DNA of 64,000 nucleotides from Isoetes taiwanensis (Eukaryota; Streptophyta; Lycopodiopsida; Isoetales; Isoetaceae), in assembly GCA_021234155.1 (NCBI GenBank), contig JAJEKV010000078.1, positions 436,001 through 500,000 of the forward strand, read 5' to 3'. Below are positions 1 to 11,177 of this stretch, in pieces (position 1 is the first letter of the stretch; each line of letters starts with the position of its first letter). The position numbers and the translations under genes were made by a program. A model generated the notes under the pieces. The model was not told where the DNA came from. It saw only the letters and a list, made by a program, of their open reading frames with translations, and made no database searches.

Positions 1-63
1 GTTGTTGAATAATTCTTTTCTGCATTAGACAATTGACGACTAGCATAATAAATTGGATGATCC
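1..63 (-). pseudogene. Ty3/gypsy RNase H, N-terminal fragment at window edge
   Basis: On the minus strand these bases read HPIYYASRQLSNAEKNYST, the start of the RNase H domain that follows RT in Ty3/gypsy polyproteins. The rest lies outside the window. It is in a different frame from the RT ORF that ends at 158, so at least one indel separates them. Confidence 0.75.
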
Positions 64-157
64 CACCCATCTTGTTGTGGTTTGCGACAAAATACTTCCT
101 ATTGCATATCACGAAGAGTCTACATGGACATGAAATTCCCTTTCCCAATTAGGAAAA

Positions 158-1546
158 CTAAGTATGGGTGCAGTTATTAGTGCTTCTTTTAAACTTGTAA
201 ATGCTTTTTGACATTCTTGTGTCCCTGCGATATTCTTTCCCCCCTTTAAGGAGTGCAGTTAATGGTAAAGCCTTATTAGCATAATATCTTATGAATCTTC
301 GATGATACCCTATATGCCCAAGAAATGCTTGTAATTGCTTAATGTTAGTAGGTGGCTCCAATTCCGAAATAACTTTAGTCTTATCAGGGTCAATTGCAAT
401 ACCCTTGCCCGAAATGATCCTACCCAACAACGTCCCATGGGTAACTCCAAACAAACATTTCATAGGGTTTAGAGATATACCATATTCTCGACATTTCATA
501 AAGCATAATCTGAGTTTCTCCCGATGTTCTTGTCTGGTACTAAAAACACAGAAATCATCAAGAAACACTTCCATAAACTCTCTTAGATAATCTTTAAATG
601 CACCCGTAACTACCCTTTGGAAAGTGGCAGGAGCATTACACAACCCAAATGGCATAACCTTATACATGTAGCACCCCCATTCCGTGACAAATGTGGTTTT
701 TTCCCTATCTTCCTTGGCAATACTCACCTGATTGTACCCACTGAACCCGTCAAGAAAAGAATAATACTCATGGCCAGCAACCGAATCAATAACGTTATCA
801 GTGAAAGGAACAGGAAACCCATCCTTAATGGTGGCAGCATTTAATTTTCTATAGTCCACACACACCCTTAATTTTTTAGACTTCTTTGGAACTATAACTA
901 TTGGGGACAACCACTCACTAGTTTCCACTGGTTCAATAAACTTAGCTTTAATTAAATTATCCAGCTCTTCCCTTACCACCTTTGAGTAATGAGGGTTCAT
1001 CCTGTAGGGTCGTTGCCTTATAGCTTTTGTGTTAGCTTCAAGTACAATTCTATGCACACTTAACTCGGGTGATATACCCTTCAGATCCTCATACGTCCAT
1101 GCAAAGACATCCTTAAACTCCATGAGGAGATCCTTATATTCTTTATGTTCTTCACCAAGATTAAGTTTTCCCAATCGCACCATCTTGGGTTCTCCCGAAG
1201 TACCTAAATTCAACTCATCATAAGTGGGACGGGTTAGCATTTGTTGGACTTCCTTGGATGCACAATGGGAGGGGGTTTCTTTTAGCTTGGGTTCTCCCTC
1301 CTCAAATTTTGAGAAGTACTCAGGATATCTCTCCTCTTCTTCTTCCTTTATAGTTTCATTTACTTCTTCCACATTTACAGCAAAAACATTTACACAATTC
1401 ATCCATTCCTCTAAAGCCACAGATGAAGTATCATCCCTCATTGTTAGTTTTTCATAACCCTCTTGCTCTACATAAACTTGGTCTACTTCTATTTCATTAT
1501 TATTTTCGTTACTATCTACATCATCATCATTATTATCAACATGCAT
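158..1546 (-). pseudogene. Ty3/gypsy reverse transcriptase
   Basis: A 462-codon frame. Its first 130 residues are acidic linker after the protease. RT then follows: the finger motif VPKKSKKLRVCVDYRKLN, the catalytic block SFLDGFSGYNQ, MPFGLCNAPATFQ, and the active site FLDD in place of the usual YLDD or YVDD. The C-terminal part (FLGHIGYHRRFI, ALPLTALLKG) is the normal connection toward RNase H, after which the frame turns to nonsense. The enzyme would copy the element's RNA in cytoplasmic particles. RT is nearly whole, but the polyprotein is broken on both sides. Confidence 0.9.
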
Positions 1547-1956
1547 ATCTTCAATTGAGGAACTAGTATCACTATCATTGTCATCCTTATTACGGATTGA
1601 ACATGGACCCTTATCTTGATTAAATTATTCCCATCTCCAATTTGCAAATAGCCTGTAGACCAATCATGTTTAGCTGATGCTTGCATTAACCATGGCCTTC
1701 CTAACAATAATGGATAAGTGCATGCACTATTTGGCATCTTTAAAATGACATAATCCACAAAGAAAGTCACACCAGCAATTAAGGTTTTAATCCCAGTAAC
1801 TAATCCCAAAGGTGTTACCTTTCGTTGATCAGCCATCCTCACTATAAAACTTACAGGCATAGGTTCTGGCAAATCTAGTTTCCTCCACATACTCTCAGGC
1901 ATAATGTTCACGCCCGAGCCCCCATCAATAGTGCAATTTAGGTATCTTTCGCCCAC
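1516..1956 (-). pseudogene. Ty3/gypsy aspartic protease
   Basis: The frame contains a retroviral-type aspartic protease: the active-site region IDGGSGVNIM (D-G/S-G type) near residue 10 and the flap/C-terminal block YPLLLGRPWL near residue 85. This enzyme cleaves the Gag-Pol polyprotein. The frame has no convincing start codon of its own and overlaps the RT frame by about 30 bases, so protease and RT were probably one frame before an indel. Confidence 0.8.
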
Positions 1957-2383
1957 TTATTTCCACATCCAGACAAGGTGAACTCATATCTGCAATTATA
2001 GGCCATGCAGAATTGACAACTACTTCTTTATGACTTTTTAATGCGGCCAAGACCACCTTACGACAACTAGGAGCGATTTGCAATAATTGTTTGAATGTTA
2101 AGGAAGGACTTTTATTTTCCAAATCCTTCAAAATATCATAGGGTTGTTCTTCCTTTAAATTCAAAACTCTAGTGTACTTCTTACGTTTACCCTTATCCGT
2201 ATTTTCTTTATTAGACTCGAAATCATTTAAAATTTCTTTAACTTCCATTGGATGGGGGAGTTGGTCAATATCTTCAAACAACGCTTCGGGTTCCTCAACC
2301 TCACTAACTTCATTATCCCCTTCATTTATCACATGTGCTTCATTTTCTTCTTCTCTGAGTCTTCTTGCCCCACGAGTCTCCAC
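1925..2383 (-). pseudogene. Gag-protease linker region of the Ty3/gypsy element
   Basis: A 152-codon frame rich in Glu, Asp and Lys between the gag zinc knuckle and the protease. I see no domain. The segment LTFKQLLQIAPSCRKVVLAA resembles linkers upstream of protease in plant gypsy elements. It is called by position and composition only. Confidence 0.55.
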
Positions 2384-2480
2384 AACATAACTTGGGATAT
2401 TAACCGGCCCACATACACAACTCGACTATCTACCACCACTTCCTTTCCCTTATTATTAGAAGATGGTTCCCCTCTTGCCT

Positions 2481-3157
2481 TTAATTTGTGAGGACAATTT
2501 TCTTGGCTATGTAGGCCTTGGGTTTGTGAGATCCCAGTGATATGGGTTGATATCCAACTTGTCTCATAGGATTAGGACAATGAGGTGCTATATGACCTAT
2601 CTCTCCACATCTATAACATTGGGGTGGAGGCCTCTTCATAACTCTTGGACGATTTTGCCTTTCCTCCACGTTGGTAGCATAAGCTGCAGGATAAAAGGGT
2701 TGTGCTTGATAAGTAGGGGTAGGGGTATTAGGGTTAGCTTCCATTCTCCAAAAATAGCATCTTTTTGTAGGGTGATTAGTTTTACCACACTTTTACAAGG
2801 AATTGGTATGTTTGCGGGGAGTAGGACACTTTCGGATGGTAAATGGCCATAACCCTTGCATTTCACACACCACATGTTAGTCCTCTCATTGTTTACTTGT
2901 GGCTTATTACTCACACCTCTTACCCAATTCAATTGCATCTCGTTCATTTTATTAGTAAGAGTCTCTACCACCTTTTCTAACTTTTTATCAACCCCTTCCT
3001 CTATGGTTGGCTTTGTTATTGGGGCACCACTCCCTAATGTGGCTAGCCTACTATAATCTATGGTACCCAAGTCACTAGGCGTGACACCCAACATTCCCAA
3101 GTGAGGGCTTGCTAAAGGGGTTTCTAGAGGGTTCTTGAGGGCTACCCCACCCAACAC
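2481..3157 (-). pseudogene. Gag C-terminal part with CCHC zinc knuckle
   Basis: Two overlapping frames (2636-3157 and 2481-2744) carry the nucleocapsid part of Gag. The knuckle CYRCGEIGHIAPHC fits C-x2-C-x4-H-x4-C exactly, and a looser cysteine pair (CVKCKGYGHL) lies upstream. Such knuckles bind genomic RNA during packaging. The frame changes near 2740. Confidence 0.75.
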
Positions 3158-3172
3158 GAAGGCATAATCAAC

Positions 3173-4218
3173 CTAGGGATTATAATGGCGGGCCATAGTT
3201 AGCTTGGCTTGTTCCCTACTATTTGCAATCTTGATGGCACTTTCTAAATCTGGCCGGGGTTTGACCCTTAGTGAAAAAGCCAAAACCGGTGGTAACCCAT
3301 TTGTAAAGTATCTTACTTGATCCTCAACTGTAGGGGTGGGCTCTCTTTTGGCTACCAACCGCCTAAACCTCAAAGACAGCTCTCAGACTTTCATTAGGCA
3401 CAAGAAGCGTAAATATGTTAGCTCATCATTTATTCTTTCTTGAAGGCCAATAGGCCTAAAGGCCTTTAAAAATGCTTTTCTAAGGTCATCCCAAAGTCAA
3501 AAAGGGGTAATACTCCTAGAGGTTCTATACCATTCCATTGCCCCATCCTCTAAGGTTGCTCCAAAATGCCCCTAAGTCTTTCAAAGATTACCATCCTCTT
3601 GATTGGCCTCACTAATAGTCAGAAATGATTGAATGTGAGAATCAGCCTCCCCCCCTTTTAAAGGTGAAAAGGTTGGGTATTTCATTTTAGAAGTTTTAGT
3701 TGCCATGGGATTAAGAATCGAAGTATTAGAAGGAGTTAATAAACTGGTTTCCTCTTCACTACTTTCCCCAGGGCTAGAGGGTATGGTGCTACTGCTACTG
3801 AACCCTTGCTCTACTAACAGTCTTTCTTCTTCCAAGACTTGCTCTTTTAATTCCCTTCTTTTTCGTTCTCTAAACTCTAGTCTAGCACTACGTTCAGCCT
3901 CTTGCTTCTCGATGCTCTTCTTTCTCCTTTCAGCATCCAGGCCCCAATTCATGCAAAAACTTTAATTACTGGAACCAATAACTTTTTTTTTTTTAATTAC
4001 GTAGAGGTGGATGCCCCCTCTTGGCTTACAAATTCTTCAAATGCAGATTGCCTAATTCTTCTTACAAATTCTTCGGTTCCCATCCATCCCGGAATTGGTT
4101 GTGGTTCCTCCCATGGTCCACCGTCTCCCCAACCACTATTAGGTTGAATTCTCTTACGAGGATTATTTAAAATAAGTACTTTGTGCTTAGTGATGGGTAA
4201 ATGTGGCCAATTTTCCAT
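3173..4218 (-). pseudogene. Gag N-terminal and capsid region, frameshifted
   Basis: An ATG at 4218 opens a 73-codon frame. A basic, coiled-coil-like frame follows at 3581-3952 and leads into MKYPTFSPLKGGEADSHI, a typical gag capsid entry. In the next frame come DDLRKAFLKAF-like and RRLVAKREPTPTVEDQVRYF residues matching the retrotransposon gag core (3173-3580). At least two frame changes and stops interrupt it. The start fits because a primer-binding site lies about 150 bp upstream on this strand. Confidence 0.65.
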
Positions 4219-4367
4219 TCCTGCAAGCCATTATACATCCAACAAAAATTTAATAAATTTTATTTTATTTTATTTTTTATATATATATTTTTTTTTTTCG
4301 AAAATATAACAAAAAATTCAAGAGTTGTACTATTATTCGTCAACACGATTACCCTTTAGTTAATTTC

Positions 4368-4385
4368 TCGGAATGCCCCCCACCA
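4368..4385 (-). other. Probable primer-binding site of the Ty3/gypsy element
   Basis: The minus strand reads TGGTGGGGGGCATTCCGA two bases inside the LTR edge. It starts with the TGG that pairs with a tRNA CCA end. It is not the common initiator-Met site (TGGTATCAGAGC). I cannot name the tRNA without a search. Confidence 0.5.
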
Positions 4386-4387
4386 AA

Positions 4388-5690
4388 TGTTGGCCGGGTC
4401 AACCTACCCCAAGCCCGACAGAGTTCTTAGGCAATGGATGACAAAATAATAATACTAATGACAGCGAAAAATATAATTCCGTTCATTACTTACGCCAACA
4501 CCACCACAACTAGGCTCATAACTTCCGTTATACCCCTTAAGCCTAGCCGCACCGCTTCCTTTTACTCCTTGCATTAATTATTATGTGAGTGCAAACTTGT
4601 AATATTTATTATCCTTGATTTGTTTTAGCATCACATGGTCTTACCTAGAGTAATGTTCTCCTTGTTATTTTAATTTTCTTTTTCTTTTATGTATAGGGAA
4701 ATCAAAAGGTTTAACTTATTAATAGGACTTATGAAATTGTTGGAAAAAATTGTTAGGTTAACATGTAGTTAGGTCTTCACGTAAAAATTCGTTTAGGGCA
4801 AAAACCTGTTCGAGAAGGGTGACCATGCACAAACCGGCTCTTCTGCGGAATCGCCTCGACTCCTTCCCTCTGCGCTATGGCATGATCAAATCGGCATGCT
4901 TCCTAATATCGCGATCCACGATTTTGCGGGTTAAGCTTCAAAACACTAGAATTCATACCTTGGCTCCAGTGCAACAAAAGCGGGGGCTTAGGGTAATGGG
5001 CTTCGGATCGGTTTTGCCTATAGCCTAACAGAACGGATTTCTAAGCAAAGACACTCGATTACGATCACGATTAGGGACGGATGCAAGACGGCTCTACTTG
5101 CGGGCAAATGAATAGACAGGCAGGCAAAATGCTGACGTACTCAGCAGGTATATTGCAATCATTTTGTTTACACGGGATCTACACAAGGGATTTCTTTCAA
5201 GGTAATCCTTGTTAGAAGTTTCGAAAAAAGAAATGTATTTAATTTTACTTGGATTTCAACAAACATAAACAGGAATCATTCACTTTCACACAAATTAACA
5301 CTCATAATAATCAATAAAAGAAGGCATCATGCACAAGCAATGATGGACCAGATCCGTACCGGGGACGCCGTGCAATCAGCAGAGAGCGATTTCGAATAGG
5401 CACAAAAGGGTAGTTTTTTCATTCACGTTGTTTTCCTCTTATACAATTCCAATAAAATCTGGACCTTTAAAAAATACAATCTTTGCCCTCCATGTGGAAA
5501 ACTTCCTTAAGCTCCAAGATTTTGACACCTAAGCGATCCTTGATCTTCCATCTCTTCCAATCACATCATTTGTGCTTTCTCCTTACCATTAAAATTCGAA
5601 TTTCTAATGGTCTTCAATAATATAAGCATCAAAATCTTCAAAAATAACCTTGTAACTATGCACTTTGGTCGATTTTGAGCCCATACTTCT
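4388..5690 (-). repeat. Probable 5' LTR of the Ty3/gypsy element, outer edge unknown
   Basis: On the plus strand the sequence begins TGTTGGCC right next to the primer site, as an LTR end should. No second LTR is in the window, because the element's other end lies before position 1, so the outer boundary given is arbitrary. No coding sequence is visible. Confidence 0.35.
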
Positions 5691-7183
5691 TCATTGCAGC
5701 TTCTTTCCACACTGTTTCACTCAAAAATCAAAATTTCTGTTGTGCTGACCGCTCCACAATACCTTCAGCAAATCTTCAGCATACAGTCGTTGATGGGAGC
5801 TCTCTTCATCGATCTGTTCGTGGGCCAGTTTAAGGCAGCAAACACCTTTGATTTCTGTATAATGGGCTTTCCGGCAATAAGCAATAAGCAACTTGTACAC
5901 AATGCCGGAAAAAAAAAGTATGATGCCTTGCATGCATCTCGCCCGACCCATCTTCCAGCTTCCGGCTTCCCTTGCCTTGCATCTTCCCTTGCTCCGGCCT
6001 TGCACCCGAGAAAAAAGGCGGCTCTGCTCTACTTTTCTGTATCTACCGAGAAAAAGGGGCGGCTCTTGCGGAAGTTTGTTCAGACAAGGGATATCCGACA
6101 ACAGGGAGCCGCTTAAGGACGTCGTGACTGAAGACTTTACCTGCCTTTACCGCCGTCGAAGCCATGGGAATCGCCAGTTTATTTCCATTTTGCGAGCAAA
6201 GAAATCGCAGGATCAATTTGGAAGGGGCTTTTTTATGCTGTATTTTGAGCAGGTTCTTGGAAAAAGGAAGGCGCTGGATTTGCTGCCGAATCAAAGGGGC
6301 GCTGGATGTAAATGTGTTGGCAGATTATTTAGAATAGTCTCTGATTTCAGTAAAATATTGTATGCCCTAAGCGCAAGACTGTAAGTAGTAAATTTGTAAA
6401 GGAGAAGCAAACTGGGAAAGATCTTCAGTTTTCTAGACTAGCTGTGGTATGATGAGGTTATGATGAAATCCGGCGGCATACTAGAGGATTTTCAAGCAAA
6501 AGCTAGTAGATATTATTCTTCAGAGAGCGACGCGGAGGTCTCAGATGTGAGCGCTTCTTTGTCTGCTTCTTTTCAGATGGGAAGGGGAAGAGTAAGTCTT
6601 CAAATCTTGGTTAAAGAAATGCAGGGACGTGCGCTGCAACGGTGAATTCAAAGGGGCAGACCTGTACGCTGAGGATTGTAGTTCATCCTGGTCTGCCGGA
6701 TCTGGCTGCAAACGCGGTTCTTCTTCTCCTTATTCTGCCGGATCCGGATCTTGCCGTTTATCTGTATCTGTAGGGTAAGTCCCTGAGCTCTCTAAGAAAC
6801 ATTCTGTATCTGTATTGTTCTGTCCTCCGGAACATTCTTCTGACAGGTGTCCTGTTTTGCAGACCTTTCTGTTTTGCGGACCTTTGTTCTTGACATTTGC
6901 TGTCTTGAACACACCTGCAATAGTTTACAATTCAACATGCACGTGATGCACATTCTCGCCTTGCACATTCTCAGCTTGGCTTCATTCCATGCACATTCTC
7001 GCCTTGCGAGGCGAGAAATGGTCTAAGGCAAAATTAATGTCTAGGCTAAATTAATTAATTGTATATATTGACTCGTAAATGTTTCTCTAATTTATAATAT
7101 ATAATTACATTGACAAACTAATTATATTAATTTATATATGTCCTCTAATTAATTAATTTGTAATTTATTTATTTATTTATATT
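5691..7183. other. Unassigned sequence without recognised genes
   Basis: Several frames of 60-160 codons overlap here on both strands, including a 140-codon plus-strand frame at 5694-6116. None has a recognisable domain and they overlap one another, so I do not call genes. Bases 6930-7020 contain short repeats of ATGCACATTCTCGCCTTG type, and 7050-7185 is very AT-rich. Confidence 0.5.
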
Positions 7184-7189
7184 ATGAAT

Positions 7190-7568
7190 ATTGTATTATT
7201 ATTTTTATTTTGGAGGGGGTGGGGGAGACTCTTGCCCCCTTTGCCCCTTCCTCTCCTCCTTTGCCCTTTTCGAATCCTCTACCCTCCCTCCCCCACACGA
7301 TTCTTCCAACCACTTGCCCTTCCCCTTCCCTTGCCACTTCCCTCCCCTTGCCACTTCCCTCCCCTCCCCTTGCCCCTCTTCTCCCCACCCTTTTCGAACT
7401 CACTCTTCTCCCTCCCCTTGCACCCTCCTCTCACCTCCCCTTGCCCCCTCTTCTCACCCCCCTTTTCGAACTTCCTCCCTCCCCCCTTCTTCTAACTTAA
7501 CCCCTTCCTTACTTCTCTCAACTTCTCCCCCAACTTCTCCCCTTTCCCTTCCCCTCCCCCTGATCTAA
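7190..7568. repeat. Low-complexity C/T-rich tract
   Basis: About 375 bases are almost pure pyrimidine on the plus strand, built from imperfect copies of CCCCTTGCC and CTTTTCGAACT words. The open frames across it (Pro/Leu/Ser-rich) follow from the composition and are not genes. It ends just before the copia fragment. Confidence 0.85.
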
Positions 7569-7689
7569 CAACGATTCAATGAAAAAAGTTTTGTCAGTAT
7601 GAGTCCCATTTTCAGTCTGAGTCCCAAAATTCGAGATTTGTCCCACTTTAATTAAATACGACTTTAGGTCTATAATAGACAATGATCAA

Positions 7690-9480
7690 CTATCCTTATT
7701 TATCAGGAATATAGCAAAGAATAGAGAAGAAGCAGAAACTATTCTTAGAACTGAGGTTGAAAGAGTGATGAGGGATGAGGAAGAGAATACAACTGAAATT
7801 TTATATGCTGGAAGAAGGGGAAAAGGAAAAATTGAGAAAGGAACTTGTTTCTACTGCCATGAACAGGGCCATTTAAAAAATAATTGTCCTAAACTGAACA
7901 AGGACTTTAATTGCTATAATTGTGGAGGCAAAGGACACTTGGCTGCCAAATGTCCTTCACCAAAGGATCACTCAAAAGAAAAAGGAAAAATTGATACTAG
8001 AAGAGGAGGAAGATCCTCAGCTCCAAGAGGACGAGGTGGCAGATCCACTGGAGCCTTTATTGCAAGAGAACAAAGATCAAGTGAGAAGGAAGAAACTGAA
8101 GATGAAGAAGAGGTACAAAAAGTTTTTGCTTATTGTGATAGTTTGAAGTCTAACAAAAAATCTCGTGCACTTGTAGTTGATAGTGGAGCTGAAAGATCAG
8201 TAGTCCACTGCTCTGATCTTCTCAAACAAATCAATCAAACTCATGGAAGGAGTGTTCAAGTTGGAGATGGAGCATTGCAAATGGTAGAAGGAAAAGGCTT
8301 GTTGCAGCTGATAGATTTGAATGGAGAAATTGTAGACATTGAGAGTGTACTTTGTGTACCTACTCTTGTGAAAAACTTGATCTCTGCAAGCCAACTAGTT
8401 GACCTAGGCTACAGAGTTGTCTTTGATTCTGATGCATGTAAAATTTATCTTGGAAATGAAGTCAAGTTTTTGGCCAAACGGATTGGAAATCTCTTTCAAA
8501 TGGATAATGTTTCTTTTGATAGCATTAATTCTATGGCAAAAAATGAATTTGCCTTATGGCACAGCAGGCTTGCCCATACTCATTGCAACAACTTGAAAAT
8601 TCTAGCTAACAAGGGATGCATTAATTGCAAAGATGTAAAAGCAAACAAATTTCTGTGTGAAGGGTGTATGCTGGGCAAGATCACTAGATTACCTTTCTCA
8701 AAGGCAAAGCATAGAGCTAATGAAGTTCTTGAACTTGTTCATACTGACCTGTGTGGTCCTTTAAATGTCAAAAGCAAGTCAAACAAAAGATATTTTATAT
8801 CTTTCATGGATGACTATAGCAGAAAATGTAAATGTTATTGTCTATCAAGAAAATCAGAAGCATTGAATGCATTTAAACAATATGTACTTGAAATGGAAAG
8901 GCAGACTAGGAAGAAATTGAAATGCATTAGATCAGACCGAGGAGGAGAGTACCTATCCAATAAATTCAAACACTTTTGCATCTCAAATGGAATAAAGAGG
9001 CAAATGACTTGCAGATATAGCCCACAGCAGAATGGGGTTGCTGAAAGAAGAAATAAAACTGTTATGAATGCAATAAGATCAATGATTAAGGGAAGTGGAT
9101 TACCAAACTACCTTTGGGAAGAAGCACTTAATGCAGCTGTACTTATTCAAAACAAATTGCCATCATCAAGTTTGGGAGGAAATGTACCAGATTTAGTGTG
9201 GTCAAACAGAGATTATGAGATAAATTATGATGTATTTAAATGCTATGGTTGTCTTGTGTATTTTCATGTACCAGATGAATTAAGAAGAAAACTAGACAAT
9301 AAAGGTGAAGTTGGTTTTTTGGTTGGATATGATGAAGAATCCAAAGGCTACAGAATTTTTGTTCCTAAGAAAGGTGAGATTATTTTCAGCAGGGATGTCA
9401 TATTTAATGAAGAAGTCTTGTACAAAGATAGACATACAAGAAATAAGGCAGATGAGCAATCAGCAAGAAGAGAACATTCT
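7690..9480 (+). pseudogene. copia Gag zinc knuckles, protease and integrase
   Basis: The open frame carries two CCHC knuckles (CFYCHEQGHLKNNC and CYNCGGKGHLAAKC), then a protease with active site VVDSGAERSVV, a GAG-pre-integrase block (LWHSRLAHTH, CEGCMLGK) and the integrase core. The three integrase acidic residues are visible in HTDLCGPL, the FMDDYSRK region and SDRGGEYLS with YSPQQNGVAERRN. The frame is interrupted after codon REHS by the poly-T of the antisense LINE, so the ORF end at 9543 lies in LINE sequence. The upstream half of gag is missing. Confidence 0.9.
9476..9480 (+). repeat. Target-site duplication of the antisense LINE, left copy
   Basis: ATTCT lies directly before the poly-T run and is repeated at 13050-13054. 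Joining the two flanks through one copy restores the copia frame (REHS followed by EKENKK). Confidence 0.7.
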
Positions 9481-10057
9481 TTTTTTTTTTTTTTTGGAGA
9501 AACGGCAGTGATTATATTATATTACATGCAAAAAGGTACATAGTAATACAAAATACAGAGAATAAACTCTGTTCTAAGGCCATATTTAAACAAAAACGGC
9601 CTATCGCTCCCAAGGAGGCTATTTTTAATAAACTAAAACACTGTTTGGATATGCAAGCCAAAGAAAGAAAGGAAATATTTTCAGCAGACCATCAAGATAA
9701 GTGTATCAGTGGCGAAATCAGTCATCCATAACTCCATCCAGAGTTATAATCGCATAGGCTTGATCCGTGTACTTATTAAGCAGGTAATCCAGCTCCACAG
9801 CCCCATATGCAGACGCATCCAAAATATGAAGAATCCAGGACTCCCGCGCTCCCTCACAAATACCAAGCTTATCTTGGAAATACGGCTTGAGTTCTTGTTT
9901 GAATTGCCATATATCCTCATCCGCCAGAATACGCTTAAGAGCTCGGATCATAATAGTTTCTGTTTTGACCCAAAGTAGGGCTTCCAGTACCTCTTGATGT
10001 GACATTGGGTTGGTGTTATCCGGAACTATTCTGGCATGTCCTCCCTCGTGATGTTTC

Positions 10058-11177
10058 TTAACCAGATAATCTGTTATCAACATCAGATAAACTGTTAAAG
10101 TAAGAAGTGAAAAACGAGTAAAATCCCTGAAAGGAACCCAGCTTATCCCAATTTTTATCATAGTTGGATCCCTTAGACAATCTATGCGCCATAGCTGCAT
10201 CAGCCAGTTCAAGCTGAAGGATTGTTTTAAGAGCATTTATATCAGGTGGAGAGTGGTTTATGGCCACATTGTTTCTATGCTTCCAAATCGACCACATGCA
10301 GATAGTTCTGACTGTATCCAGAAATGGGGAACTATTTGCTAAGAAGACAAAAAGATCAGCCTCTGTACTCGGAGTGACACCAATATAGGCCCCAATCCAA
10401 TTCCAGAAAGGAGTGAGCCATGGGCAAATAAAAATATGGCTTGAGGATTCAACTTGGCCACAGCCTAAAGGGCAGCTATCTATTGCCTGGTCATTGTATT
10501 TGGAACGGTAGGCATTGGACTTTAGGCTTTACTAACCATCTGAAAAAGGTAATCTTTCTGGCACATTGTAATTTCCAGCCTTTCCTGATAACAGCTATAG
10601 CTTCTGAGTCTGAGCAGCCCCATTGGTGGGCAACTTTCGTTCCATTAGAATTCAAGAGCATTAAGTAGATCTTGGAAACTATGTAGCCTTTACCATCCAC
10701 AGTCCAATTAAGCTCTTTTCTTTCCCCACTCCTTGGATGCCGAGTTAACACATTGTATATATTTCTATTACATACTGTGTCTTGCACAAGACCAGAGATT
10801 TCTTGCCATGATCTCCAATCATCCCCTCTGACCATATTACCCACAGTACAGAGATCTTTGAGTTTCCATTCTTTGTATTTTCTGGGATGTTTGAGGGCCA
10901 AACACCCATCATCTTCATCTGTAAGTCCCTGGTGCCAAAAGAAACTAAAGTCATCTGAAACATTTTCAACTGGGCAGGCTTTAAAGCATACAGACACTTT
11001 ATTCCAAGCTTGGATAACTCTCCTCATTATAGCAGATGTGCCCATTGCTGGATTTAGTTGATAGAAAGCAGAATCAGGCAGATGGTGTGGAGTAGATGCA
11101 CTAAAGACGTCTTCCCAATCCAGTATTTCATTAAGTAAAGGGCAGGGGACTTTGAGGAAGAAGTCAGAGATCTCCAC
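10058..11177 (-). pseudogene. LINE ORF2 C-terminal region (zf-RVT), frameshifted
   Basis: Two frames (10491-11177 and 10058-10297) give the region after RT in plant L1 ORF2: WTVDGKGYIVSKIY, then KITFFRWLVKPKVQCLPF, and MWSIWKHRNNVAINH near the end, a typical IWK(H/R)RN block. The segment between them has stops. It is no longer translatable as one protein. Confidence 0.75.

Larger units (their letters stand above)
1..4387 (-). mobile_element. Ty3/gypsy retrotransposon, internal region, partial and decayed
   Basis: Reading the minus strand from right to left gives a primer site, gag, zinc knuckle, protease, reverse transcriptase and the start of RNase H. The PR-RT-RH order with no integrase ahead of RT is that of Ty3/gypsy elements. 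The integrase and 3' LTR lie beyond position 1. The wording of the RT (AGHEYYSFLDGFSGYNQ, MPFGLCNAPATFQ) resembles plant non-chromovirus Athila/Tat-type elements, which is my inference from memory. Several frame changes between the domains show that this copy is dead. Confidence 0.88.

Noticed and set aside
1-4387. Endogenous pararetrovirus instead of a gypsy element
   Set aside because: There is no movement-protein or coat-type region, and gag, protease, RT and an LTR edge with primer site fit Ty3/gypsy.
5694-6384. ORFs of 126-163 codons on both strands
   Set aside because: They overlap one another, lack recognisable domains and have no supporting splice or repeat context.
7184-7568. Proline- and leucine-rich ORFs of 96-125 codons
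   Set aside because: They arise from the C/T-rich tract in all three frames and have no independent support.
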